DNA of 64,000 nucleotides from Serratia sp. FDAARGOS_506 (GTDB lineage Bacteria > Pseudomonadota > Gammaproteobacteria > Enterobacterales > Enterobacteriaceae), in the NCBI RefSeq assembly GCF_003812745.1, contig NZ_CP033831.1:4092001-4156000 (forward strand), written 5' to 3'. Made by a program: the position numbers and the translations under genes. Of this stretch, positions 45,908 to 55,920 are shown piece by piece (positions within the stretch are counted from its first letter, which is position 1; every line of letters starts with the position of its first letter). A model generated the notes under the pieces. That model was not told where the DNA came from. It did no database searches and was given only the letters and a program-made list of their open reading frames with translations.

Positions 45908-46816
45908 TTAACGATCTTTCGGGTCGAGGGCGTCACGCAGGCCATCGCCGATAAAGTTGAAACAGAACAGAGTGACAACCAGGAAACCCGCCGGGAACAG
46001 CAGCAACCACGGTGAAACTTCCATTGAGTTGGCGCCGTCGCTGAGCAATGCGCCCCAGCTGCTGAGCGGCTCCTGCGTGCCCAGCCCCAGGAAGCTGAGG
46101 AAGGATTCGAACAGGATCATGCTCGGCACCAGCAGCGACGCGTACACCACCACCACGCCGAGCACGTTCGGCACGATGTGCCGCAGCACGATGTTGCGCG
46201 TGGAGACGCCGCACACCAGCGCCGCTTCGATGAATTCCTTACGCTTCAGGCCGAGGGTTTGGCCGCGCACGATACGCGCCATATCCAGCCACGACACCAT
46301 GCCGATCGCCACGAAGATCAACAGGATGTTCTGGCCGAAGAAGGTCACCAGCAGGATCACGAAGAACATGAACGGGAAGGAGTTGAGGATCTCCAGCAAA
46401 CGCATCATCACCGAGTCGACCTTGCCGCCCAGATAGCCGGACATCGCGCCGTACAGGGTGCCGACGATCACCGCCACCAGCGCCGCCGCCACGCCCACCA
46501 TCAGCGAGATGCGCCCGCCGATCGCCACGCGCACCAGCAGATCGCGCCCGGAGGAGTCGGTGCCGAAATAGTGCCCCGACTCCACGCTTGGCGCGGCGGA
46601 CATCATCGCCCAGTCGGTATCATCGTAGGCAAATTGCGACAGCATCGGCGCCAGCGCCACAAACAGCGTGATCAGCGCCAGAATAAACAGGCTGCTGACC
46701 GCCGCACGGTTGTGCATAAAGCGCCGGCGTGCGTCTTGCCACAGGCTGCGCCCTTCCACTTCCAGCTTCTCGCTGAAGTGTTCCAGAGCTTCGCTGTTCT
46801 TTTTAGTCAACATCAT
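45908..46816 (-). CDS. oppC: Oligopeptide ABC transporter permease OppC
   Basis: The 302-residue permease has six predicted membrane segments, an N-terminal cytoplasmic arm ([16 protein letters not shown]) and the EAA loop region [20 protein letters not shown] that docks on the ATPases. It is separated from oppB by 14 nt and from oppD by 11 nt, so the genes are one transcript. Confidence 0.96.
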   Translation of the reverse strand: MMLTKKNSEALEHFSEKLEVEGRSLWQDARRRFMHNRAAVSSLFILALITLFVALAPMLSQFAYDDTDWAMMSAAPSVESGHYFGTDSSGRDLLVRVAIGGRISLMVGVAAALVAVIVGTLYGAMSGYLGGKVDSVMMRLLEILNSFPFMFFVILLVTFFGQNILLIFVAIGMVSWLDMARIVRGQTLGLKRKEFIEAALVCGVSTRNIVLRHIVPNVLGVVVVYASLLVPSMILFESFLSFLGLGTQEPLSSWGALLSDGANSMEVSPWLLLFPAGFLVVTLFCFNFIGDGLRDALDPKDR

Positions 46817-46830
46817 TCGCGTGCTCCAGA

Positions 46831-47751
46831 TTAATAACGGATTTTCGGATCGATGACCGCATACAGCACATCGACGATCGCGTTGAACAGAATGGTCAGG
46901 GCGCCCACCAGAATGGTCAGGCTCAACACCAGGGAATAATCGCGGTTCAGCGCGCCGTTAACGAACAGCTGGCCAATCCCCGGCAGACCGTAGATGGTTT
47001 CAATGACCATCGAACCGGTGATGATGCCGACGAACGCCGGCCCCATGTAGGACAGCACCGGCAGCAGCGCCGGCTTCAGCGCGTGGCGGAAAATGATGCG
47101 ACGCATCGGCAAGCCTTTGGCGCGCGCGGTGCGGATAAAGTTGGAGTGCAGCACTTCAATCATCGAGCCGCGCGTGATACGGGCGATGCTGGCGATATAA
47201 GCCAGCGACAGCGCCACCATCGGCAGGATAATGAATTTAGGCGCGCCGCCGTTCCAGCCGCCGCCCGGCAGCCATTTCAGCGTGATGGCGAAGATCAGCA
47301 CCAACAGCGGCGCCACCACGAAACTGGGTATTACCACCCCGGTCATGGCGAACCCCATCACCGTGTAGTCCCATTTGGTATTCTGATTCAGCGCGGCGAT
47401 AACGCCGGCGCTCACCCCCAGCACCACCGCCAGCAGAAACGCGGCCAGGCCAAGTTTGGCGGATACCGGGAAAGAGCTGGCGACCAGATCGTTCACCGAA
47501 TAGTCCTTGTATTTAAAGGACGGGCCGAAGTCTCCCTGCGCAAGCTGCGCCAGATAATGACCGTACTGTTTCCAGATCGGATCGTTTAAATGATATTTGG
47601 CTTCGATGTTCGCCATAACTTCCGGCGGTAAAGCGCGCTCCCCGGTAAATGGACTGCCGGGCGCCAGGCGCATCATGAAGAATGAGATGGTGATAAGGAT
47701 AAATAGTGTCGGGATCGCTTCCAACAAGCGACGAAGTATAAATTTAAGCAT
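46831..47751 (-). CDS. oppB: Oligopeptide ABC transporter permease OppB
   Basis: The 306-residue permease begins MLKFILRRLLEAIPTLFILI and has six membrane segments and the EAA loop in RTARAKGLPMRRIIFRHALK. It forms the channel with OppC. The 83-bp gap to oppA contains a strong stem-loop that probably protects the abundant oppA message. Confidence 0.96.
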   Translation of the reverse strand: MLKFILRRLLEAIPTLFILITISFFMMRLAPGSPFTGERALPPEVMANIEAKYHLNDPIWKQYGHYLAQLAQGDFGPSFKYKDYSVNDLVASSFPVSAKLGLAAFLLAVVLGVSAGVIAALNQNTKWDYTVMGFAMTGVVIPSFVVAPLLVLIFAITLKWLPGGGWNGGAPKFIILPMVALSLAYIASIARITRGSMIEVLHSNFIRTARAKGLPMRRIIFRHALKPALLPVLSYMGPAFVGIITGSMVIETIYGLPGIGQLFVNGALNRDYSLVLSLTILVGALTILFNAIVDVLYAVIDPKIRY

Positions 47752-47802
47752 TGCCCTAACCCTGTGCGACAGCCTGATGACGGCTTATTATTCTCAACAT
47801 GG

Positions 47803-47824
47803 GCCGGCGGCCTGCGCCGCCGGC
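47803..47824 (-). other. Stem-loop between oppA and oppB
   Basis: A perfect 8-bp GC stem GCCGGCGG/CCGCCGGC with a 6-nt loop lies 11 nt beyond the oppA stop codon, without a T-run. Such structures downstream of binding-protein genes usually stabilise the upstream message and lower permease output; here that is inference. Confidence 0.6.
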
Positions 47825-47834
47825 TCTTACCGTA

Positions 47835-49472
47835 TCAATGCTTGATGATGTACAGGTTTTTGTCGTACACGTTATCAAGCGGGTCTTTGCCGGTGTAGCC
47901 ACCGACGTAAGGTTTCACCAAACGGGCGTTCACATAGTAATACAGCGGAACAATGGCGGAATCTTTATCCAGCTGAACTTCCGCTTTCTGATACAGATCG
48001 GCGCGCTCGTCTTTGGTCTTCGCGGTCAATACGTTGGCCATCAGCTTGTCGAACTCGGCGCTCTTATAGTGCGGGGTGTTACTGCTGCTGTCGGACAGCA
48101 TCATGTTCAGGAACGAGCTCGGCTCGTTGTAGTCGGCGCACCAGCCGGCGCGCGCCACGTCATAGGTACCCTGATGACGGGTATCCAGGAAGGTTTTCCA
48201 CTCCTGGTTCACCAGCTTCACGTCCACGCCCAGGTTTTTCTTCCAGATGGAGGCGGCGGCGATCGCCAGTTTCTTGTGCAGATCGGAGGTGTTGTACAAC
48301 AGGGAGAAGGTCAGCGGTTTGCCCGGGCCGTAGCCGGCGTCGGCCAGCAGTTTCTTCGCCACTTCGTTACGTTTTTCCTGCGTCCAGCCGAACCACTCCG
48401 GCGCGGTCAGCTTGGCGCCGTCGGTGTATGGTGGCGTAAAGCTGTAGGCCGGCAGATCGCCCTGGTTTTTCACCTTGTTGACGATGATGTCGCGGTCCAT
48501 GCCCAGCTTCAGCGCTTCACGCACGCGAGCGTCGGTGAACGGGGCTTTCTGGTTGTTGATTTCGTAGTAATAGGTGCACAGATAAGGATCGACATGCACC
48601 TCTTTTGGGATCTCTTTCTTCAGCTTCTGGAACAGTTCGATCGGCATGTTGTTGTAAGTCATGTCGATTTCACCGGTGCGGTAGCGGTTAACGTCGGTCA
48701 CTTCCGACGAAATAGGCAGGAACGTCACTTTATTGATGATGGTTTTGGCGTTATCCCAATATTCCGGGTTGCGTTCCAGTACGATGCGTTCGTTGACAAT
48801 CCAGTCTTTCAGTTTATAAGCGCCGTTGCTGACGTAGTTGGCCGGCAGCGTCCATTTCTCGCCAAACTTCTCCACCGCATCTTTGTAAACCGGCTTCATG
48901 GCGTAGTGCGGGGTCATTTCAACCAGATAAGGCACAGGTTCGCTCAGGGTCACCTGGAAGGTGTGGTCGTCGATGGCCTTCACGCCCAGCGTCGACTTGT
49001 CTTTTTTACCGGCGATGATGTCATCGACGTTTTCCACATGGGCGTACTGCAGGTAGCTGGCATAAGGCGACGCGGTTTTCGGATCCACCACGCGCTGCCA
49101 GCTGTAGACGAAATCTTGCGCCGTCACCGGCTTGCCGTTGGACCACTTGGCGTCTTTACGCAGGTGGAAGGTCCAGACTTTGAAATCCTTGTTATCCCAG
49201 CTTTCCGCGACGCCCGGCACGATGGAACCGTCCAGGCTGTTGTTCGCCAGGCCTTCCATCAGATCGCGCGTGACGTTGTTTTCCGGCACGCCCTCAATTT
49301 TGTGCGGATCCAGCGACTGCACTTCGGAACCGTTGTTTTTAACGATTTCTTGCTTGTCGGCCAGCTGCACGCCCGCCGGGACGTCAGCGGCGAAAGCGCT
49401 GGTAGTAGCTGTGATACCCAGCGCGGCGATAACGCCGGCGGCAATGAGCGTTTTCTTCGTGATGTTGGTCAT
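47835..49472 (-). CDS. oppA: Periplasmic oligopeptide-binding protein OppA
   Basis: The 545-residue precursor has a signal peptide cut after TTSAFA and the family-5 binding-protein fold: VQSLDPHKIEGVPENNVTRD at the N-terminus, NGAYKLKDWIVNERIVLERN, and DARVREALKLGMDRDIIVNK. It ends GKDPLDNVYDKNLYIIKH like E. coli OppA. It delivers 2-5-residue peptides to OppBC. A second, similar gene lies directly upstream. Confidence 0.95.
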   Translation of the reverse strand: MTNITKKTLIAAGVIAALGITATTSAFAADVPAGVQLADKQEIVKNNGSEVQSLDPHKIEGVPENNVTRDLMEGLANNSLDGSIVPGVAESWDNKDFKVWTFHLRKDAKWSNGKPVTAQDFVYSWQRVVDPKTASPYASYLQYAHVENVDDIIAGKKDKSTLGVKAIDDHTFQVTLSEPVPYLVEMTPHYAMKPVYKDAVEKFGEKWTLPANYVSNGAYKLKDWIVNERIVLERNPEYWDNAKTIINKVTFLPISSEVTDVNRYRTGEIDMTYNNMPIELFQKLKKEIPKEVHVDPYLCTYYYEINNQKAPFTDARVREALKLGMDRDIIVNKVKNQGDLPAYSFTPPYTDGAKLTAPEWFGWTQEKRNEVAKKLLADAGYGPGKPLTFSLLYNTSDLHKKLAIAAASIWKKNLGVDVKLVNQEWKTFLDTRHQGTYDVARAGWCADYNEPSSFLNMMLSDSSSNTPHYKSAEFDKLMANVLTAKTKDERADLYQKAEVQLDKDSAIVPLYYYVNARLVKPYVGGYTGKDPLDNVYDKNLYIIKH

Positions 49473-49618
49473 ACTTATCGACTCCAGTTTTTATTATCAC
49501 AGGCTCTTCGTGGAGCCTGCGTTGCCCGTAAGCGGACTCTGTTTTCCCGCCGCCGCGGAACGAATGCGGCGGCCGGCCTTCCCTATATTCCCTGCGCCTC
49601 GGCGTGAGGAATACCCCT

Positions 49619-51256
49619 TTACTGCTTGATAATGTAAAGATTTTTAACGTCGGTATAGTCCAGCGGATCTTTGCCGGTGAACCCGCCCACCGTCGGCTTG
49701 ATCAAACGCGCACTAACGCGGTAATAAACCGGGATCAACGCGGAGTCTTTGTCCAGCTGCGCCTCCGCCTGCTGATAGAGCGCGGCGCGCGCGGCCTCAT
49801 CCGGTGCCTTCAGCGTGGCGGCCATGATGGCGTCGAACGCCGGGCTTTTGTAGAACACGGTATTAATGCTGCTGTTGGACAGCACCAGGTTCAGGAACGC
49901 GCTGGGTTCGTTATAATCCCCGCACCAGGTGGCGCGCGCCACGTCGTATTGCCCCTGATGGCGGCTCTCCAGCGAAGTCTTCCACTCCTGATTGCGCAGC
50001 GTGACCTCGGCGCCCAGGTTCTTCTTCCACATCGACGCGGCGGCGATCGCCTGCTGTTTGTTTTGATCGGAGGTGTTGTACAGCAGCGAGAACTTCAGCG
50101 GCTTGGCGTCGCTGTAACCCGCTTCCGCCAGCAGTTTTTTGGCTTCGGCGTTGCGTTGTTCCTGACTCCAGCCGGCCCACGCCGGCTGAGCGAAGCTGGC
50201 GCCTTCCGTGAAGGTTGGCGTGAAGGTGTAAGCCGGGATCTGCCCCTGGCCCATGATTTTGTTGGCGATAATGTCGCGATCCAGCGTCATCTTGACCGCC
50301 GCGCGCACACGCGGATCGGTGAACGGCGCCCGCTGGTTATTGAGTTCGTAATAGAAGGTGCACAGATAAGGGTTAACGTGCAGTTGCTCTGGCACTTCGC
50401 GCTTCATTTTGACGTACAGGTACGGCGGAATGGCGCTGTTGGTGATGTCGATCTCGCCACTGCGGAAGCGGTTGACATCGCTGACTTCGGAAGCGATCGG
50501 CAGGAAGATCGCCTGATTGATCACCGTCTGCTTGTTATTCCAGTAGCTTGGGCTGCGCTCCAGCACAATGCGCTCGTTCACCACCCACTCTTTCAGGCGG
50601 TAAGCGCCGTTGCCGACATAGTTGGCTGGCAGCGTCCATTTGTCGCCGAATTTCTCCACCACCGCTCGTTTCACCGGTTTGAGCGACGTGTGGCTCAGCA
50701 TACTGATAAAATACGGCACCGGTTCGCTCAACGTCACCTGCAGCGTCTGATCGTCCAGCGCTTTGACGCCGAGGGTCTGCGGGCTCTTCTTACCGGTCAG
50801 GATGTCGTCGATATTCTCGACTTTGGTGTATTGCAGGTAGCTGGCATAGGGCGAGGCGATTTTCGGATCGGCCAGACGCTGCCAGCTGTAGACAAAGTCT
50901 TGCGCGGTCACCGGGCTGCCGTCGCTCCACACCGCGCCGGGGCGCAGGTGGAAGGTCCACTGCTGATAATTCTGGTTTTCCCAGCTTGTCGCCGCCGCCG
51001 GCACCACATGCCCGTTGGCGTCGGTGCTCACCAGCCCTTCCAGCAGGTTAAGAATGATATTGCTTTCCGGTACGCCCTCGACCTTATGCGGATCCAATGA
51101 AGCCACTTCGCTACCGTTGTTGATCACAATATTCTGCTGCTGCGCCAATTGGACGCCGGCCGGAACCTCTGCCGCCAAACTGCTATTTACGGCGCCGACG
51201 CCCAGCGCGCCGCTAATCAACAAGGTCAAAGAAGTACGCTTCAGGGTTTGCTGCAT
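49619..51256 (-). CDS. Second OppA-like peptide-binding protein (tandem paralogue)
   Basis: This protein is also 545 residues long, with a signal peptide cut after NSSLA and all OppA landmarks (VASLDPHKVEGVPESNIILN, NGAYRLKEWVVNERIVLERS, GKDPLDYTDVKNLYIIKQ). It is clearly a tandem duplicate, yet diverged through much of its length, so the copies are not recent. It is the first gene of the operon, 146 bp before oppA, with a small stem-loop (AGGCTC/GAGCCT) in the gap. A different peptide range, or a murein-peptide role like MppA, is possible but unproven. Confidence 0.92.
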   Translation of the reverse strand: MQQTLKRTSLTLLISGALGVGAVNSSLAAEVPAGVQLAQQQNIVINNGSEVASLDPHKVEGVPESNIILNLLEGLVSTDANGHVVPAAATSWENQNYQQWTFHLRPGAVWSDGSPVTAQDFVYSWQRLADPKIASPYASYLQYTKVENIDDILTGKKSPQTLGVKALDDQTLQVTLSEPVPYFISMLSHTSLKPVKRAVVEKFGDKWTLPANYVGNGAYRLKEWVVNERIVLERSPSYWNNKQTVINQAIFLPIASEVSDVNRFRSGEIDITNSAIPPYLYVKMKREVPEQLHVNPYLCTFYYELNNQRAPFTDPRVRAAVKMTLDRDIIANKIMGQGQIPAYTFTPTFTEGASFAQPAWAGWSQEQRNAEAKKLLAEAGYSDAKPLKFSLLYNTSDQNKQQAIAAASMWKKNLGAEVTLRNQEWKTSLESRHQGQYDVARATWCGDYNEPSAFLNLVLSNSSINTVFYKSPAFDAIMAATLKAPDEAARAALYQQAEAQLDKDSALIPVYYRVSARLIKPTVGGFTGKDPLDYTDVKNLYIIKQ

Positions 51257-51951
51257 AATCGAGGCTCCTTTTCACCGACAAGCATCGCTTATCGAAGTTT
51301 GCGAAGTGTTTATAAGAATTCTAAATAAACGGATACCAGCAAAAATCATTCCCGTTTTTGTGGCGCATTTCAGTTAATTGACCACGGGAAAGTTGCTCGG
51401 AAATTAGCAGAAGCCAAATTCCATAGCCAATAAATTTTACGAAAATGTTAAGCAATTCTCTTTTATCGCGCGAAGCCCAATCCATCCCTGGAGACTGACA
51501 CCCGGGAGGTTTTCGATCAACACAATGATTTTAAAGATAAAAAAACCAAATTCATTTCGTTTGAAACCGACAGCACAATCTCACCGCCGCAAAAAGAAAC
51601 ATTCAGTTAACAATCTAACCATTCAAAGAACAAACACCTGCCTATGTGCGGTTAATCACTAATAACACCTGGATGAAAGTGAGACAAGCCCCACAGAATG
51701 ATGTGACTAATTTAACAACAGCGTTATCGTTGAACGAGGGAAAGATGGGCAGAAATGGGGAGGAAAAGTGACTGAAATAACGCTTAGCGTTTTTTTTGAA
51801 CAGCAACATGAGATTTATGCAACATAAGAGTGCAACCGCATAAATTTTATTCATCCTGTGCACTATAATAATGCGAACTAATAAATAATTTAAACTTTAA
51901 AATTAATTTTAGCCGCGCTAACGCGAAAGAGGCGCGGCTAAACGAGGGGTA
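51257..51951. promoter_or_regulatory. Upstream region of the opp operon
   Basis: This 695-bp, very AT-rich stretch lies between the divergently placed ends of the opp operon and ychE (both read leftward). It should contain the opp promoter and its leader, a target of nitrogen/leucine and small-RNA control in relatives. I see no unambiguous -35/-10 pair and no GcvB-type pairing site. A 73-codon open frame at 51642-51863 is not supported. Confidence 0.4.
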
Positions 51952-52596
51952 TTACAACAGGCCGGGGAATATCGCCTTAATGCCGGTAACGATAAACTCG
52001 ATGCCAAGCGCCATCAGCAACAGCCCCATGATACGGGTGATCACGTTGATGCCGGTCTGCCCCAGCAAACGCACCAACAGCGGCGCGGCGCGGAACAGCA
52101 ACCAGCAGCAAAAGGCGAACAAGGCGATCGCCACCGTAAAACCGAGCAGACTTTGCCAGTTGTGATAACGAGAACTCCATACGATGGTGGAACTGATCGC
52201 CCCCGGCCCCGCCATCAGCGGCAGCGCTAACGGCACCACGCCGATGCTTTCGCGGATCGCGCTCTCCGATTTCTCCTGTTTGTTCTGTTTGTCTTCCCCC
52301 AGCTTGCCGCTGATCATCGACATGGCGATGGTCACCACCAGAATGCCGCCGGCGATGCGGAAAGAATCGATAGAGATGCCGAACATCCGCAAGATCCCTT
52401 CGCCCAGGAACAGCGACGTCCACAGAATGATGGCGACCGACAGGTTGGCGGTCAGGTTGGTTTTATTGCGCCCCGCTTCCGCCTGATAGCTGGTCATGCT
52501 GATGAACACCGGCAAAATGCCCACCGGGTTGACCAGCGCAAACAGACCGACAAAGAACTTGATAAAGCCGGAAAGATCCAACAGAGATTGGCCCAC
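51952..52596 (-). CDS. ychE: MarC-family inner-membrane protein YchE
   Basis: The 214-residue protein has six membrane helices and the MarC-family features FKFFVGLFALVNPVGILPVF-like start (FIKFFVGLFALVNPVGILPV), ALPLMAGPGAISSTIV and the final GIEFIVTGIKAIF. Function is unknown; MarC itself is not a resistance factor. It sits between opp and adhE as in E. coli. Confidence 0.93.
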   Translation of the reverse strand: MGQSLLDLSGFIKFFVGLFALVNPVGILPVFISMTSYQAEAGRNKTNLTANLSVAIILWTSLFLGEGILRMFGISIDSFRIAGGILVVTIAMSMISGKLGEDKQNKQEKSESAIRESIGVVPLALPLMAGPGAISSTIVWSSRYHNWQSLLGFTVAIALFAFCCWLLFRAAPLLVRLLGQTGINVITRIMGLLLMALGIEFIVTGIKAIFPGLL

Positions 52597-52818
52597 AGAT
52601 GGCTCCGCATTAATCGCTATAAAAAGGTGTGCTGCCTATGCGCGCTAATGTAATGGAATTACCGTGGGTAATCCATCCGGTAAAAGCAGCATTTTTGACT
52701 GTCAGTAAGTTATGCCACGAAACAAATGCCCTTTGTTAAAGTGATGTATGGCCTTTTGATTTTTTATGTTGAAAAAAGAGTCATTGCTCACAGTTATTAA
52801 GAATGATTCCCAACACCG

Positions 52819-52842
52819 GCAAGCTGAAAGGTGTCAGCTTGC
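52819..52842 (+). terminator. Terminator-like hairpin upstream of adhE
   Basis: A perfect 9-bp stem GCAAGCTGA/TCAGCTTGC with a 6-nt loop is followed by ACTTTTC. It is about 290 nt before the adhE start codon. It could be an attenuator of a long leader or the end of a short RNA starting further upstream. Confidence 0.4.
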
Positions 52843-52848
52843 ACTTTT

Positions 52849-52864
52849 CATGATTTAGATCACA
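52849..52864. promoter_or_regulatory. CRP-like site upstream of adhE
   Basis: CATGA-TTTAGA-TCACA matches the CRP consensus TGTGA-N6-TCACA at 8 of 10 positions, with a perfect right half-site (AGATCACA). Confidence 0.5.
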
Positions 52865-53127
52865 AATCAACTACCCAACAGTGGGTAAGCTCTTAGTCGT
52901 AGTCAGGGAGTAGAACAAAGTAGGTGGCCACATCGACGTTTTCGTTCTCCTCATTGTCTGCCCCTCCGGTTGGCGTAGGGTAAAGCTCTTTAAGCAAATC
53001 AGCAGCATGCGAAGAAGTAACGCGGGAAAGCCCCGGTATTCGAATCACCGTTTATTCCCGTTATGACTATACTAGTGGCTCGCACGGCTTATTTACTGAA
53101 AGAGTTTAACATTATCAGGAGAGCATT

Positions 53128-55800
53128 ATGGCTGTAACGAATGTCGCTGAACTGAACGAGCTAGTTGCACGTGTCAAAAAAGCCCAGCGCGAATATGCCA
53201 ACTTCACTCAAGAGCAAGTGGATAAAATCTTCCGCGCTGCCGCCCTCGCCGCTGCTGATGCCCGTATCCCGTTGGCCAAAATGGCCGTGGAAGAATCCGG
53301 AATGGGTATCGTCGAAGACAAAGTGATCAAAAACCACTTCGCTTCCGAGTACATCTACAACGCCTATAAAGATGAAAAAACCTGTGGCATCCTGTCTGAA
53401 GATGACACTTTCGGTACCATCACCATCGCCGAACCTATCGGCTTGATTTGCGGTATCGTTCCTACCACCAACCCAACTTCTACCGCGATCTTCAAGGCAC
53501 TGATCAGCCTGAAAACCCGTAACGGCATCATCTTCTCGCCGCACCCACGTGCGAAGAATGCCACCAACAAAGCCGCCGATATCGTGCTGCAAGCCGCTAT
53601 CGCCGCCGGCGCGCCGAAAGACATCATCGGTTGGATAGACCAACCGACCGTCGAGCTGTCCAACCAGCTGATGCACCACCCGGACATCAACCTGATCCTG
53701 GCCACCGGTGGCCCCGGCATGGTGAAGGCCGCCTACAGTTCCGGCAAACCGGCCATCGGCGTCGGTGCCGGTAATACGCCGGTGGTGGTAGACGAAACTG
53801 CAGACATCAAGCGCGTGGTCGCCTCTATCCTGATGTCCAAAACCTTCGACAGCGGCGTTATCTGCGCTTCCGAACAGTCGGTCATCGTCGTCGACTCTAT
53901 TTATGATGCGGTGCGCGAACGCTTCGCTTCCCACGGCGGCTATCTGCTGCAGGGCAAAGAACTGAAGGCTGTTCAGGACATCATCCTGAAAAACGGCGGT
54001 CTGAACGCCGCTATCGTGGGGCAATCCGCACCGAAAATCGCCGAGATGGCGGGCATCAAAGTGCCGGCCAACACCAAAGTGCTGATCGGCGAAGTGAAGC
54101 TGGTCGACGAGTCCGAACCTTTCGCACATGAAAAACTGTCGCCTACTCTGGCGATGTACCGTGCCAAAGATTTCGAAGACGCCGTCGCCAAAGCCGAAAA
54201 ATTGGTCGCCATGGGCGGTATCGGTCACACCTCATGCCTGTACACCGACCAGGATAACCAAACGGCTCGCATCGCCTACTTCGGCGATAAAATGAAAACG
54301 GCTCGCATCCTGATCAACACCCCGGCTTCTCAGGGCGGTATCGGCGACCTGTATAACTTCAAACTCGCGCCTTCGCTGACGCTGGGTTGCGGCTCCTGGG
54401 GTGGTAACTCCATCTCTGAAAACGTCGGACCTAAACACCTGATCAACAAGAAAACTGTAGCGAAGCGAGCAGAAAACATGTTGTGGCATAAACTTCCGAA
54501 ATCGATCTACTTCCGCCGTGGCTCGCTGCCTATCGCGCTGGAAGAAGTGGCGACCGACGGGGCAAAACGCGCCTTCATCGTGACCGACCGTTTCTTGTTC
54601 AACAATGGCTATGCCGACCAGATCACCAAGGTTCTGAAGTCACACGGCATCGAAACCGAAGTGTTCTTCGAAGTGGAAGCCGACCCGACGTTGAGCATCG
54701 TGCGTAAAGGCGCCGAGCAGATGAACTCCTTCAAACCGGACGTCATCATCGCGCTGGGCGGCGGTTCGCCGATGGACGCCGCGAAAATCATGTGGGTGCT
54801 GTACGAACATCCTGAAACCCACTTCGAGGATCTGGCGCTGCGCTTCATGGACATCCGCAAGCGTATCTACAAGTTCCCGAAAATGGGCGTGAAAGCGAAA
54901 ATGATCGCCATCACCACCACGTCAGGCACCGGTTCGGAAGTCACGCCGTTTGCCGTCGTAACCGACGACACCACCGGGCAGAAATACCCGCTGGCCGACT
55001 ATGCGCTGACCCCGGATATGGCGATTGTCGACGCCAACCTGGTGATGAACATGCCGAAATCCCTATGCGCCTTCGGCGGCCTGGATGCGGTCACCCACGC
55101 GCTGGAAGCCTACGTCTCGGTGCTGGCGAACGAATACTCCGACGGCCAAGCGCTGCAGGCGCTGAAACTGTTGAAAGAGTATCTGCCGGCCAGCTATAAA
55201 GAAGGCGCGAAAAACCCGGTTGCTCGTGAACGCGTGCACAACGCCGCCACCATCGCCGGTATCGCCTTCGCCAACGCCTTCCTCGGGGTCTGTCACTCCA
55301 TGGCGCACAAGCTGGGTTCGGAGTTCCACATTCCGCACGGCCTGGCCAACGCGATGCTGATTTCCAACGTCATTCGCTACAACGCGAACGACAACCCAAC
55401 CAAGCAGACGGCCTTCAGCCAGTACGACCGCCCTCAGGCACGTCGCCGCTACGCTGAAATCGCCGACCACCTCGGCCTGAGCGCGCCGGGCGACCGCACC
55501 GCGCAGAAGATTGAGAAACTGCTGGCCTGGCTGGACGAGCTGAAAACCGAGTTGGGTATCCCAGCCTCCATCCGTGAGGCAGGTGTGCAGGAAGCGGACT
55601 TCCTGGCGAAAGTCGACAAGCTGTCGGAAGACGCTTTCGATGACCAGTGCACCGGCGCCAACCCACGCTATCCGCTGATTGCCGAGCTGAAGCAAATCAT
55701 GCTGGATACCTTCTACGGTCGCGAATTCAGCGAAGCGGTAGAAGAGGAAGTGGCCGCGCCGGCTGCCGCCAAAGCCGCTGTAAAGAAGCCCAAGAAATAA
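53128..55800 (+). CDS. adhE: Bifunctional acetaldehyde-CoA / alcohol dehydrogenase AdhE
   Basis: AdhE reduces acetyl-CoA to ethanol in two NADH-dependent steps during fermentation and forms long spirosome filaments. The 890-residue protein has an N-terminal aldehyde dehydrogenase (catalytic cysteine in FDSGVICASEQSVIV) and a C-terminal iron alcohol dehydrogenase (from about residue 450). The latter has GGGSPMDAAKIMW, TTTSGTGSEVTPFAV and the iron histidines in LGVCHSMAHKLGSEFHIPHG. Length matches E. coli (891). It is monocistronic with its own terminator. Confidence 0.97.
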   Translation: MAVTNVAELNELVARVKKAQREYANFTQEQVDKIFRAAALAAADARIPLAKMAVEESGMGIVEDKVIKNHFASEYIYNAYKDEKTCGILSEDDTFGTITIAEPIGLICGIVPTTNPTSTAIFKALISLKTRNGIIFSPHPRAKNATNKAADIVLQAAIAAGAPKDIIGWIDQPTVELSNQLMHHPDINLILATGGPGMVKAAYSSGKPAIGVGAGNTPVVVDETADIKRVVASILMSKTFDSGVICASEQSVIVVDSIYDAVRERFASHGGYLLQGKELKAVQDIILKNGGLNAAIVGQSAPKIAEMAGIKVPANTKVLIGEVKLVDESEPFAHEKLSPTLAMYRAKDFEDAVAKAEKLVAMGGIGHTSCLYTDQDNQTARIAYFGDKMKTARILINTPASQGGIGDLYNFKLAPSLTLGCGSWGGNSISENVGPKHLINKKTVAKRAENMLWHKLPKSIYFRRGSLPIALEEVATDGAKRAFIVTDRFLFNNGYADQITKVLKSHGIETEVFFEVEADPTLSIVRKGAEQMNSFKPDVIIALGGGSPMDAAKIMWVLYEHPETHFEDLALRFMDIRKRIYKFPKMGVKAKMIAITTTSGTGSEVTPFAVVTDDTTGQKYPLADYALTPDMAIVDANLVMNMPKSLCAFGGLDAVTHALEAYVSVLANEYSDGQALQALKLLKEYLPASYKEGAKNPVARERVHNAATIAGIAFANAFLGVCHSMAHKLGSEFHIPHGLANAMLISNVIRYNANDNPTKQTAFSQYDRPQARRRYAEIADHLGLSAPGDRTAQKIEKLLAWLDELKTELGIPASIREAGVQEADFLAKVDKLSEDAFDDQCTGANPRYPLIAELKQIMLDTFYGREFSEAVEEEVAAPAAAKAAVKKPKK

Positions 55801-55816
55801 CGGTTGCATGAACCGA

Positions 55817-55848
55817 TAAAAAAACCCGCCAAACGGCGGGTTTTTTAT
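55817..55848. terminator. adhE terminator
   Basis: An 8-bp stem AACCCGCC/GGCGGGTT is followed by TTTTTTATT and preceded by A7, so it can act in both directions between adhE and tdk. Confidence 0.9.
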
Positions 55849-55920
55849 TGCGCCCGAGGCGCTGTCTTTCCCGTTCCGCCGCTAAAACGCCCTCAGCGGG
55901 CTTTGGCGGCGTTTCTCATC

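Larger units (their letters stand above)
52597..53127 (+). promoter_or_regulatory. adhE promoter and leader region
   Basis: The 531-bp gap carries no gene. It holds a CRP-like site (52849-52864), a terminator-like hairpin (52819-52842) and, nearer adhE, complementary GCGGGA/TCCCG segments (about 53020-53060) that could fold the leader. In E. coli the adhE leader folds over the ribosome-binding site and is cut by RNase III; the layout here suggests something similar. AGGAG precedes the adhE ATG. Confidence 0.5.

Noticed and set aside
47799-51100. Two plus-strand frames of 602 and 498 codons
   Set aside because: Both are mirror frames of the two oppA genes and share their duplicated structure.
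51642-51863. 73-codon minus-strand frame in the opp upstream region
   Set aside because: The frame is AT-rich with no ribosome-binding site or known similarity; its hydrophobic start is expected by chance in such DNA.
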